Shown here: piece by piece, positions 1 through 7,982 of the stretch | How the letters are laid out: each line of letters opens with the position of its first letter | Position numbering within the stretch: the first letter of the stretch is position 1 | Origin: Chryseobacterium soli | GTDB taxonomy: Bacteria > Bacteroidota > Bacteroidia > Flavobacteriales > Weeksellaceae | Direction: 5' to 3' | NCBI RefSeq assembly: GCF_000737705.1 | Contig: NZ_JPRH01000004.1 | Coordinates: forward strand, 496,001 to 560,000 | DNA length: 64,000 nt | Translations under genes and position numbers: made by a program | Notes under the pieces: generated by a model | Told to the model about the DNA's origin: nothing | The model's input: only the letters and a program-made list of their open reading frames with translations | Database searches by the model: none

Positions 1-182
1 TGATTGTAAAAATATTGTCTTGCATATTCATATTGAGAAGCACTGTATATTTTGGTCTGATAAAGATTTTCAGCTAGGTTGAATCTATAATTTTCTTTCT
101 GGGTAAAGTATTGGGACTGTTGAGCTTCGGAAACTCCGAAATAAAACACAGCAGCCGCTAAAAGTATTTTTCTTGATTTCAT
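1..182 (-). CDS. Exported protein, N-terminal fragment (possible TPR envelope protein)
   Basis: Reading the minus strand from the ATG at 182 gives about 60 residues that run off the left edge. They begin with a typical signal peptide (MKSRKILLAAAVFYFGVSEA, probable cleavage before QQSQ). The next residues (QYFTQKENYRFNLAENLYQ, then KIYSASQYEYARQYF) look like the first helices of a tetratricopeptide-type repeat. Large exported TPR proteins with this kind of start are common in Flavobacteriia, but only the N-terminus is visible, so the family is an inference. It is divergent from the permease at 357. Confidence 0.5.
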   Translation of the reverse strand, partial: MKSRKILLAAAVFYFGVSEAQQSQYFTQKENYRFNLAENLYQTKIYSASQYEYARQYFYN

Positions 183-319
183 TCTTTTTGAATAAAAAAA
201 TTAGTCTGTATATATCAACGAAAGTATTGAAAACTTATTGCTTAAACAAGTCTATAACGGGAGTTTAAGAAAAATATAGAAAATTTAGCCATTTTTTAAC
301 ATACTTTTATAATTATCAT

Positions 320-327
320 TACATTTG
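320..327 (+). promoter_or_regulatory. Candidate -7 promoter element for the permease gene
   Basis: TACATTTG matches the Bacteroidetes -7 consensus TAnnTTTG and lies 30 bases before the ATG at 357. No clear TTG -33 partner is visible, so this rests on the -7 box alone. Confidence 0.45.
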
Positions 328-356
328 TTTTTTTTCAAATCAAATATAGACATTGA

Positions 357-2033
357 ATGAATCAGCTTTTTAGAAGAAAAATCTATTCAGAGACGGACAC
401 ATCTACCAGCCTTTTAAGAGTTTTAGGCGTTTGGGACATCGTTTTTTTTGGCATTGCGGCCATTATTGGAGCAGGAAGTTTTAGCAGTTTAGGAGAAGCC
501 GTTTTCAGAGGCGGTCCCGGTGTTATCCTGCTATATTTGATCTGTGGTTTCGCCTGTGGTTTTACGGCATTATGCTACGCTGAATTTGCCAGCAGAATTC
601 CTACAGCAGGCTCCGCCTATACTTATGCTTACGCAAGTTTCGGGGAATTGATCGCCTGGATCATTGGCTGGGCTCTGATCATGGAATATTCATTCGGAAA
701 TATATATGTAGCCTTTTCATGGTCGGATTATTTCACCAGTTTTCTGCATCGTTTAGGCATGCATATTCCCGATTACCTTACCTGCAGTTACACGGAGGCT
801 AAAAAAGCATTCATGAACGGTTCTACCAATACAGAATTGATTAATGCCTGGAAATCCGCACCTTTGATCGGAAGCTTAAAATTCATTGTTGATGTTCCTG
901 CCTTGGTTATCAACGGATTGATCACATGGCTTTGTTATGTGGGGGTTAAGGAAAGTAAAAATTTCAACAACTCATTGGTAATCTTAAAATTAGCCGTAAT
1001 TGTTTTGGTTATTCTTGTAGGTTTCTCTTATATCAATACAGAAAACTGGACACCTATCAATCCAGAAACGAAGGTTGCTTCTTTCATGCCTAATGGTTTC
1101 GCTGGGGTAATGAGCGCTGTTTCCGGGGTTTTCTTTGCTTATATCGGTTTTGATGCATTAAGTGTACTTTCTGAAGAAACAAAAGATCCTCAAAAGACAT
1201 TACCAAAAGGGATGATCATTTCACTTGTATTGTGTACTGTTATTTATATTGCGTTAACATTGGTACTTACAGGAATGGTTGATTACCGAAAATTTGACGG
1301 TATCGGAGATCCGCTTTCCTTCATCTTTGAAAAAACGAATGCTAATGTCGCATGGATGGAACTTGTGGTTTCATTTGTAGCTATTGTGGCTATTACTACC
1401 GTATTATTAGTATTCCAGATGGGACAGCCCAGAATTTGGTATGCCATGAGCCGTGACGGGCTGATGCCTGAAAAATTCAAAACTGTGCATCCAAAATATA
1501 AAACACCTTCATTTGCAACGATCGTAACCGGTATTGCCGTAGGAGTTCCTATCTTATTTACAGATAAAACATTTATCCTTGATTTTACAAGTATCGGGAC
1601 TATTTTCGCTTTTGTTTTGGTATGTGCCGGCGTTTTAATGCTTCCTGCCAAAGAAAAAATCAAAGGCAGATTCCATCTTCCTTATATTAACGGTAAAATC
1701 ATTTTTCCGATTATATTTATCGGCGCATTAATTGGTTTCTACTTTTGGCAGCCTGGATTTTTCGCCACGTTAATGGACTGGAAAGATCCCAAAGAAGGGG
1801 AATTCAGAGCATCGATCTTTGTTTTCATTATCATTAATCTGGTGCTTTGTATCGTTACTTTTCTTAAAAACTTCTCTTTAATTCCTTTAATCGGTTTAAG
1901 CTCTTGTTTATACCTGCTTACCGGAATGAGCCACGAAAACTGGTTCTGGTTCGGAATGTGGTTTGCGGTAGGTCTGGTGATCTATTTCTGCTACGGTTAT
2001 AGAAACAGTAAGCTTAGAAAGCAGTCTGTTTAA
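357..2033 (+). CDS. APC-family amino acid permease
   Basis: A 558-residue inner-membrane transporter of the amino acid/polyamine/organocation superfamily, closest in layout to the cationic amino-acid (CAT) type. After a short cytoplasmic N-terminus, helix 1 holds the glycine-rich substrate segment (FGIAAIIGAGSF, near residues 31-42). Helix 2 has GGPGVILLYLICG, and helix 3 region CYAEFASRIPTAGSAYTYAY is the family signature. A segment near residue 250 (SGVFFAYIGFDAL) is the helix 6 equivalent. Around 12-14 hydrophobic helices fill the rest. It probably takes up amino acids by proton symport or exchange; the exact substrate cannot be read. It is monocistronic, with its own promoter box and a terminator directly downstream. 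Confidence 0.9.
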   Translation: MNQLFRRKIYSETDTSTSLLRVLGVWDIVFFGIAAIIGAGSFSSLGEAVFRGGPGVILLYLICGFACGFTALCYAEFASRIPTAGSAYTYAYASFGELIAWIIGWALIMEYSFGNIYVAFSWSDYFTSFLHRLGMHIPDYLTCSYTEAKKAFMNGSTNTELINAWKSAPLIGSLKFIVDVPALVINGLITWLCYVGVKESKNFNNSLVILKLAVIVLVILVGFSYINTENWTPINPETKVASFMPNGFAGVMSAVSGVFFAYIGFDALSVLSEETKDPQKTLPKGMIISLVLCTVIYIALTLVLTGMVDYRKFDGIGDPLSFIFEKTNANVAWMELVVSFVAIVAITTVLLVFQMGQPRIWYAMSRDGLMPEKFKTVHPKYKTPSFATIVTGIAVGVPILFTDKTFILDFTSIGTIFAFVLVCAGVLMLPAKEKIKGRFHLPYINGKIIFPIIFIGALIGFYFWQPGFFATLMDWKDPKEGEFRASIFVFIIINLVLCIVTFLKNFSLIPLIGLSSCLYLLTGMSHENWFWFGMWFAVGLVIYFCYGYRNSKLRKQSV

Positions 2034-2057
2034 AGAAGATTATTAAGCATAAAATAT

Positions 2058-2094
2058 AAAGGCGGGTTTGCAGAGCAGCAAATTCGCCTTTTTT
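2058..2094 (+). terminator. Rho-independent terminator after the permease
   Basis: A stem with arms AAGGCG and CGCCTT, an inner GTTTGC/GCAAAT pairing, and a following T-run, 25 bases after the permease stop codon. Confidence 0.75.
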
Positions 2095-2151
2095 CTTTTC
2101 AGATTGGCGGAATTATTGCTTTAACCTCAACAACCCTAAACTAATACTCCC

Positions 2152-2511
2152 ATGTCTGAAAGAATAAAAACATACCGCGAATTTTATCAGTTCTATCTTA
2201 CCGAACACAGTAAAACAGGAACCAGAATTTTTCATTTTATCGGAACCCTTCTTGTATTTGGGGTAATCTGGTATGTGATCAGTTCAGGAAAAGAAAGATT
2301 TTTATGGTACGTCCCGATCTTTGGATACGGATTCGCCTGGTTCAGTCACGCTGTCATTGAAAAAAACAGGCCAGCTACTTTTAAATATCCGATCTGGTCC
2401 TTAATCTCTGATTTCAGATTGTTTTTTGAGCTGTTGATTGGTAAGCAGAAATTCAGAGGAATCACATCAAAACCCAAGGAAACTGAAAGTTCAGAGGTTG
2501 AAGTTAAATGA
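2152..2511 (+). CDS. DUF962/Mpo1-like membrane protein
   Basis: A 119-residue protein matching the DUF962 family (yeast Mpo1/YGL010w relatives). In the yeast member, conserved histidines bind iron for oxidation of 2-hydroxy fatty acids. The hallmarks are visible: a first motif FYLTEHSKTGTRIFHFIG (His near 19 and 28), a hydrophobic helix (LLVFGVIWYVIS), a second helix, then FAWFSHAVIEKNRPATFKYP with the third conserved His. The C-terminus (ISDFRLFFELLIGK) is also family-typical. Likely role is lipid (fatty-acid alpha-oxidation-like) metabolism in the membrane; enzymatic activity in bacteria is inferred. It stands alone between two terminators. Confidence 0.85.
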   Translation: MSERIKTYREFYQFYLTEHSKTGTRIFHFIGTLLVFGVIWYVISSGKERFLWYVPIFGYGFAWFSHAVIEKNRPATFKYPIWSLISDFRLFFELLIGKQKFRGITSKPKETESSEVEVK

Positions 2512-2613
2512 TTCACTTTTAAATTAAAAAAATTAGATAATTCTATCCTGGATTAAAATTGATTTCAACCGTCTGCAGCATGATAACCTCATATTTTGGC
2601 TCACACAATGAGT

Positions 2614-2665
2614 ATTCCAATATAAAGCCGCCTCAAATTAAGTTTTGAGACGGCTTTATATTGGA
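2614..2665. terminator. Long inverted repeat, probable bidirectional terminator
   Basis: Two 23-base arms (TTCCAATATAAAGCCG... and its complement ending ...CTTTATATTGGAA) with one mismatch and a 6-base loop. It sits between the convergent DUF962 gene and the P47-like operon. The stem is unusually long for a terminator and has no strong T-run, so a repeat-element origin is also possible. Confidence 0.5.
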
Positions 2666-2772
2666 ATTATATATGATTTACTGTCACGAAGTTTATAGTA
2701 CGATCTCGAATGACATTACTGAACAATCGCAGCACAGAATACAGGGGAAACAATATGATTGATCATTAGCTT

Positions 2773-5700
2773 TTAGCCTCCTGGATTTACAACATGCACA
2801 ATGTCATCGGATTGTATACAATTCACCATTCCAATAACAGCACCGAAGTAAGCAATTCCTGCTCCTATTACACCGACCACCGGTCCTGCCTCTGTTTCTT
2901 TTAAAGCCATTCCACCAGCTGCAGCAGATCCTCCCGCATTAGACAGGATATCCTGTGAATAAGACCATCCATTTTCGCTGTTAAGAATGTTTGCCGGAAG
3001 TGATAAGCATAAAATAACAATATCTACAATAGACTCTGAACCTGCCGCTATCTTTTTAACAGGGATGAATTTGAATCCGATATCCTTGATTACTGACAGA
3101 ACCCAGGAAGTCGTTCTTAAAATATAAGAATCCTCATTCTGTCCTTCTTTCTTGATTGGGAAAGTGAGTGCAGCCGTAACTACCGAGAACCCCAGTGACA
3201 CTTTATCCATTGTACTTAACCCTGGCTCTTCGCTATCATCTAAAAAGGAAATCATATTGAGAATACCTGCAGGGATGGAAGATAAGGATGCAATAGATCC
3301 CCCAATTCTAGAATAGTTTATTGCAGCAGATGAGGCCCCGCTGGTTTCTTTAGTTGCTGTAACTGCAGACCTGGTAAGTCCCGCACTGGCTTCCAGTGCT
3401 GCTACGTTACCAGATAGCTTGAATGGTGAGGGCTGGCTGGCAAACAGATCATTGAAATACCCGCTGCTCTTCATCCCATAATCGCTATCTGCAAAAGGAG
3501 CTGCACCAATAAATATTTTACTGATATAAGTATAAGGAATAGCAATAATAAATGAAATAGCATTAACTATCGTCAGGTCTTCTTTCTCACCTAAAAGCGC
3601 CGTAAAGTACTTATACATGGTACTTAGAAATGGAATATCCAGACTTCCCGTCAACGCTGCCTGCAAGTCGCCAGTCAGCTCTTTTAAAAACTTGATCATA
3701 CCTAAAATAATTGTCTTAATAGGATCAATTATCATCTTGATGAGATCTCTGATCATTTTAAAGGCATCATCTACATTGCCTGCGAGCAAGCCTGTAAAAT
3801 CCTTGAAAGTATTTTCCAGGTCGGTAATCAATGCAGATACAGTAGGTGTGATCACATCATTGGCAAACTGCTCAAAAGGGTTATGACTGACAGAACCTGC
3901 TGAACCCCCATTGAACAAACCATTATTAGCAATTTGCGAGAAAATCCAGTTTCCTGCCGATGAATTCAAAGGATTGTCCAGAGAGTTGGATTGACTGAGA
4001 CTCTGGGTGGAAATCCCGGCAGGCAATACTTGGTTTAGTACTAAGTTTTCTGCATCATTCAATGTCTTGCTCAAAAAAGCTTCCAGTTGGTCTAGCCCGT
4101 TCTCCACAAGTACAGCTCCATAACTGACGGCATTCGTCATCAGTGCTGCAATTACTTTATGGGTTTCCCAGATATCGTCAAGGCCAAGAAGATGGCCCAG
4201 CCAGCGAAGAATAGCCTGTAAGTCTATGCCTATCAGCTGTAACACCCAATTAATAGCTTTAAAAACCGTCACCATAGTATCGAGTACAATGGTAAGTACT
4301 TTATCTGCTATTGTAAGTACGAAGTGCAGGGCATCTCCCACTTTACTTATGACAAAGTTCACCCCATCTTTGAGGTATGTAACTCCTTTTTCTATCAGTT
4401 TAATACCGTCCACAAAAGCATTCTCCAACCACTGGAATGCATCTCCTGCAAAGGTCAGAATATCATCAAACACACTATTTTTCATAAGCCCAATGCTTTC
4501 TGTATGCGGCTGCCATATACCATCACTCAGCTTCATACCGATCATAAAATTATCCGGAAGATGGCTTAGATTAAGTTTTCCTGATTCTTTGACTCCTTTG
4601 TCTGTAACAGATACAAACAGATCACCATCCTTTACCTGGCCTGTTTTATGAGCGGCGGCGGCAGTAGTCATCTGGCTGAGATTGGCCGCTACCCCATCCA
4701 ATGTATCTCCGGATGGTACCGTGGTGAGTACAGGATTCCCATTCGGATCTTTTGCATTTTTCAGATCATCACCGGAAGTGATCACTGAAAGACTTTTTTC
4801 TATTTTTCCGTTTGGATAAATATTAACCACTTTATTTAAAAAAGGAGCTTCAAAATGGAATATGGGAGCAGCAATATGATCTGTCATCTGGATAATATTA
4901 ATCATTCCTCTGCTGTCTGTAGGTACAATGGCCGGAGTGTCAATATCCAGGCTGTACACTTTACCGTTGATGGTTACAAACAGCCATTCAGAAGAGGTTA
5001 TTGCCAGCTGCTGTCCCGCAAGTATTTTACCATTTTGATCCGCCAGTGTCACCTGAGTGGTAAAGGAATTAAAGTCAAGCAGGAAAGCTTCTTTTTTTGT
5101 ATTAAGCGTACGTTGGTTCCATATTGTGGAAGCGGGGTCTTGCCAGCAATGGATCAGATTTTCGTTTTGGTCCACCAGATAAAGTTCATTAGTCAGCGTG
5201 GTCTTATTACGAATGGGTGCGATATGGGTAATGCCGGAGTTAAAAAGAATAGCATCATTCCAGGTATATCCGTTGGCATCTTTCTTACCATAGATGTAAT
5301 ATAAACGACTGGGACTGGCCATCGCCCACAGTGATATACTATTAGCATCTTCCGTGATGTACAATTGGTGTACATCCTTTATCTGATCCGTAACCAGCTG
5401 AAATCCTACGTTATTAATCCGGCATCCATTGAATAGGATAATACCTTGGTTGGTTCCTACGTACAGGTCAGAAGAGATCAGCATCGGATTGGTTTCCCTG
5501 CCGGTTGCCGTAGCCATGCAGTTGTAAATCAGGTTGCGGTATGCCGCGGGTATTGATGCATTCCCCGGACTGAAGTCATATACAATACTGCCTTCAAACT
5601 TATCAGCCAGCGTAGTACATTCCAGGGTTTGGCTGCCCCCGATATTATATAGGAAGAACTTTCCCTTCTGCCCGAATGCGAAGCCAGTCTCGATCTCAGT

Positions 5701-6315
5701 TGGCTGGTGCACATTCTCGGGAAGTTCCATCTTCACAGCTCCCAGATCGCTTCCGCTGACCTGATAGTAATATTCATTGCTGTTAATATTGCCAGATATC
5801 AGGATCAGTGCAGAATTGTTGATATCTGTAGCACCAAGCCGGATATGATCTGCGGTAAAGGAAGAATCAATACCCTGAATCTTTTTACATGAAGCCGCAA
5901 ATGCTGACCAATCAGAATCTCCGGGAATATTTTCGGCAATGAACAGATCGGTAAAATTGCTATTCTGACGCTTCAGTGCAAATGCAATGGAAATTCTGCC
6001 TGTCAGATCTTCCGAAAGATCAAACGTAATCGCTTTATCATAACCCGTAAGACCGCTTAAAAGGTCAAGCGACGTATATCCTTCCGAAGAACCATTGGCA
6101 AAACGCAGCAGCCGAAATACGCCATCAGTTCCTATGGTAAAAATCAATGGCTGCCCATTACTATCCTGGGCTACCTGTATATTATCATTAGGCTCTATTG
6201 GCGATGCAGGAAGCTGGTTCTTCATTAATTCGCACGATACAAGCATCTGAACCGATGTTATGTCTTGTAATCCACTTGCCGGTAAGGTGAGCAAATCACT
6301 TAAATGTTTTTCCAT
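2773..6315 (-). CDS. Large orphan protein of the P47-like operon (beta-rich N-half, helical C-half)
   Basis: 1180 residues, no signal peptide, no recognised family. Residues about 1-500 are beta-rich with repeated short strand motifs (for example LIFTIGTDGVFRLL, SLWAMASPSRLYYIYG, NELYLVDQNENLIHCW), suggesting a beta-propeller or lectin-like fold. From about 615 to 720 a long amphipathic/hydrophobic helical stretch follows (GDAFQWLENAFVDGIKLIEK, TIADKVLTIVLDTMVTVFKA). Further hydrophobic helices lie near 900-1000, and a glycine-rich hydrophobic segment near 1142-1166 (GPVVGVIGAGIAYFGAVIG). This architecture, a binding head followed by membrane-active helices, recalls pore-forming or translocating toxins, but that is inference. 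It is the last gene of a three-gene operon, 48 bases after a P47-like gene, so it is the probable partner or cargo of the two TULIP-like proteins. Confidence 0.75.
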   Translation of the reverse strand: MEKHLSDLLTLPASGLQDITSVQMLVSCELMKNQLPASPIEPNDNIQVAQDSNGQPLIFTIGTDGVFRLLRFANGSSEGYTSLDLLSGLTGYDKAITFDLSEDLTGRISIAFALKRQNSNFTDLFIAENIPGDSDWSAFAASCKKIQGIDSSFTADHIRLGATDINNSALILISGNINSNEYYYQVSGSDLGAVKMELPENVHQPTEIETGFAFGQKGKFFLYNIGGSQTLECTTLADKFEGSIVYDFSPGNASIPAAYRNLIYNCMATATGRETNPMLISSDLYVGTNQGIILFNGCRINNVGFQLVTDQIKDVHQLYITEDANSISLWAMASPSRLYYIYGKKDANGYTWNDAILFNSGITHIAPIRNKTTLTNELYLVDQNENLIHCWQDPASTIWNQRTLNTKKEAFLLDFNSFTTQVTLADQNGKILAGQQLAITSSEWLFVTINGKVYSLDIDTPAIVPTDSRGMINIIQMTDHIAAPIFHFEAPFLNKVVNIYPNGKIEKSLSVITSGDDLKNAKDPNGNPVLTTVPSGDTLDGVAANLSQMTTAAAAHKTGQVKDGDLFVSVTDKGVKESGKLNLSHLPDNFMIGMKLSDGIWQPHTESIGLMKNSVFDDILTFAGDAFQWLENAFVDGIKLIEKGVTYLKDGVNFVISKVGDALHFVLTIADKVLTIVLDTMVTVFKAINWVLQLIGIDLQAILRWLGHLLGLDDIWETHKVIAALMTNAVSYGAVLVENGLDQLEAFLSKTLNDAENLVLNQVLPAGISTQSLSQSNSLDNPLNSSAGNWIFSQIANNGLFNGGSAGSVSHNPFEQFANDVITPTVSALITDLENTFKDFTGLLAGNVDDAFKMIRDLIKMIIDPIKTIILGMIKFLKELTGDLQAALTGSLDIPFLSTMYKYFTALLGEKEDLTIVNAISFIIAIPYTYISKIFIGAAPFADSDYGMKSSGYFNDLFASQPSPFKLSGNVAALEASAGLTRSAVTATKETSGASSAAINYSRIGGSIASLSSIPAGILNMISFLDDSEEPGLSTMDKVSLGFSVVTAALTFPIKKEGQNEDSYILRTTSWVLSVIKDIGFKFIPVKKIAAGSESIVDIVILCLSLPANILNSENGWSYSQDILSNAGGSAAAGGMALKETEAGPVVGVIGAGIAYFGAVIGMVNCIQSDDIVHVVNPGG

Positions 6316-6363
6316 AATATTTTATTTGAATGGTTTAAAAAAATGAGATCTTATGCGAACCGG

Positions 6364-7956
6364 TTAATTTTCAGATTTATAAGTAAGCTGCAGGTAGAAA
6401 TTACCTTCTGTATCAATAGAAGGTGTTTTAAAAAAGAACACCTGGCCTCCTGGTAACAGAATAGTGGTACGGGCAGAATTCGATATATTCACAAAGGCAT
6501 TTCCAATATTTCCAATTTTCGGAATCTTGAGATCCATAAGATCATCAAACAGCTTGCTAAAGAAATTCTGATCCAACCCAAGAGTCAGTACATCAAGAAT
6601 GGTTCCCAGGATTTTCCCGATCCATTCGAAGGCAGTTGCACATGTATTTTTATCCGAACTCTGAGTGACATTATCGATTGTCGTGCTTTGTGTAAGCTTT
6701 AAGGTAGGATTACCCATTTCATCTTTTGTACACTCGATCGTAAAGGTACCCGTCCAGTCTACGGTACCACCTGCGTGGGCCTTAGCAGTACAAACACCCA
6801 TATTTTTATCAACCTCTTTATACAGTTGTATATGACCTTTAACAGTAATATCCACACTGGTCTCCTTATTGTTAAGAGTAACATTCATCTTATTTACATA
6901 TTGATCATCACCAGTACTGATATCGGAAATTACATAAGATATACCTGTGGCGTCTACTTTCTTCCCCGCGTCATACGTGTTCCCTGACGATACACTAATA
7001 TTATCTTTAATCTGCGAGTATACACTATCTTGCAGGCTTTGATAAAGCGGCTTGAGAATCAGTGCTTCTACAAGATCATTATGCGAAATAATCATTTTAG
7101 CATTAATATCCTCATTATCCCCAATCCAGTTGGTATCAAAGGTACCCGGTGAACCAGAAATATGACCAAATCCGCCCTTAGTAGCCAGTACAAAATTTAG
7201 ATTGCTTTTTTCCGGTTTTTCAGCATCACAGTACATAGAATAAGTAGTACCGACTGGCTTTAATGAATCCGGTACTTCTTCATTTTGAGGCACCTGCGTT
7301 TGATCATTCTGATTAATCGCATACCCCAGCACATAAGGGTTGCCAGATGCGATTAACCACTTCAGGTAAAACTGCATAAAAAGTACCATCTGCTCTATGC
7401 CTATATCACCAGCTTTTCCAGCGCTGGTATGTGTTGGGTTAAACTGGATAAGATCAACAGACTCAAAATCCATGAGCAGGGAGTTTACAGAAAACATTTT
7501 GTCTGTAAAATTCTTCAATTGATTTTCAACCAGTGGCGGTACCACTATTTTTTTGCCGATATCATCCTGTTCCAGCTTATAAATATCCATATTTACGTCT
7601 ATCCCATAGCTCCAGTTATCGATGGTAAATTCGGTCAACCTAGCCATTGGGCCGTTTCCAAACCAGAATGCTGCAGTACCTGACAGCATATTGATGATGA
7701 AAGTGATGTCAAGGCCACTATTGGAGATATTAACCTGAGGCAGAATATTGGCATTAATGTAGGCACTGTTCGGCGGGATCTGGCTGGCATCATCAAGTAT
7801 TTTATATACATAATTATTGCCTTCTATTACCTGGGCGAGGATAAAGGTAGGTTTAATGGTTCCGGTTCTCAGTAGATGGGTCAACTGGTCATTAATGGTT
7901 TGCTGAGTCATGGATACGACCATGTCAAACTGATTGAAAATAAATGTATTTTTCAT
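6364..7956 (-). CDS. TULIP/P47-like protein (second paralog)
   Basis: 530 residues, no signal peptide. It begins FIFNQFDMVVSMTQQTINDQL, which resembles the start of clostridial P47 (an aromatic-Asp-hydrophobic strand then a helix 'xxxIN..L'). It contains a core segment MIISHNDLVEALILKPLYQSL (288-308) like the IS...FL...ILP segment of P47 as I remember it. It shares many blocks with the upstream gene: NPYVLGYA (206-213), LKPVGTTYSMY (232-242), GGFGHISGSPGTFDTNW (261-277), a CTAKA motif, and NTCATAFEWIGKILG. P47/OrfX proteins have a tubular lipid-binding (TULIP) fold and accompany botulinum-type toxins. Position in an operon with a large orphan protein supports an accessory role for an effector. 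Family assignment is by pattern only. Confidence 0.7.
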   Translation of the reverse strand: MKNTFIFNQFDMVVSMTQQTINDQLTHLLRTGTIKPTFILAQVIEGNNYVYKILDDASQIPPNSAYINANILPQVNISNSGLDITFIINMLSGTAAFWFGNGPMARLTEFTIDNWSYGIDVNMDIYKLEQDDIGKKIVVPPLVENQLKNFTDKMFSVNSLLMDFESVDLIQFNPTHTSAGKAGDIGIEQMVLFMQFYLKWLIASGNPYVLGYAINQNDQTQVPQNEEVPDSLKPVGTTYSMYCDAEKPEKSNLNFVLATKGGFGHISGSPGTFDTNWIGDNEDINAKMIISHNDLVEALILKPLYQSLQDSVYSQIKDNISVSSGNTYDAGKKVDATGISYVISDISTGDDQYVNKMNVTLNNKETSVDITVKGHIQLYKEVDKNMGVCTAKAHAGGTVDWTGTFTIECTKDEMGNPTLKLTQSTTIDNVTQSSDKNTCATAFEWIGKILGTILDVLTLGLDQNFFSKLFDDLMDLKIPKIGNIGNAFVNISNSARTTILLPGGQVFFFKTPSIDTEGNFYLQLTYKSEN

Positions 7957-7982
7957 GAAATTATTGGTTAAAAGTTTTTTTA

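Noticed and set aside
1283..1663. A 126-codon antisense frame within the permease gene
   Set aside because: It is a shadow of a strong coding gene, with no family features.
4226..4651. A 141-codon plus frame inside the large P47-operon gene
   Set aside because: It is antisense to a clear coding region; composition and lack of motifs mark it as a shadow.
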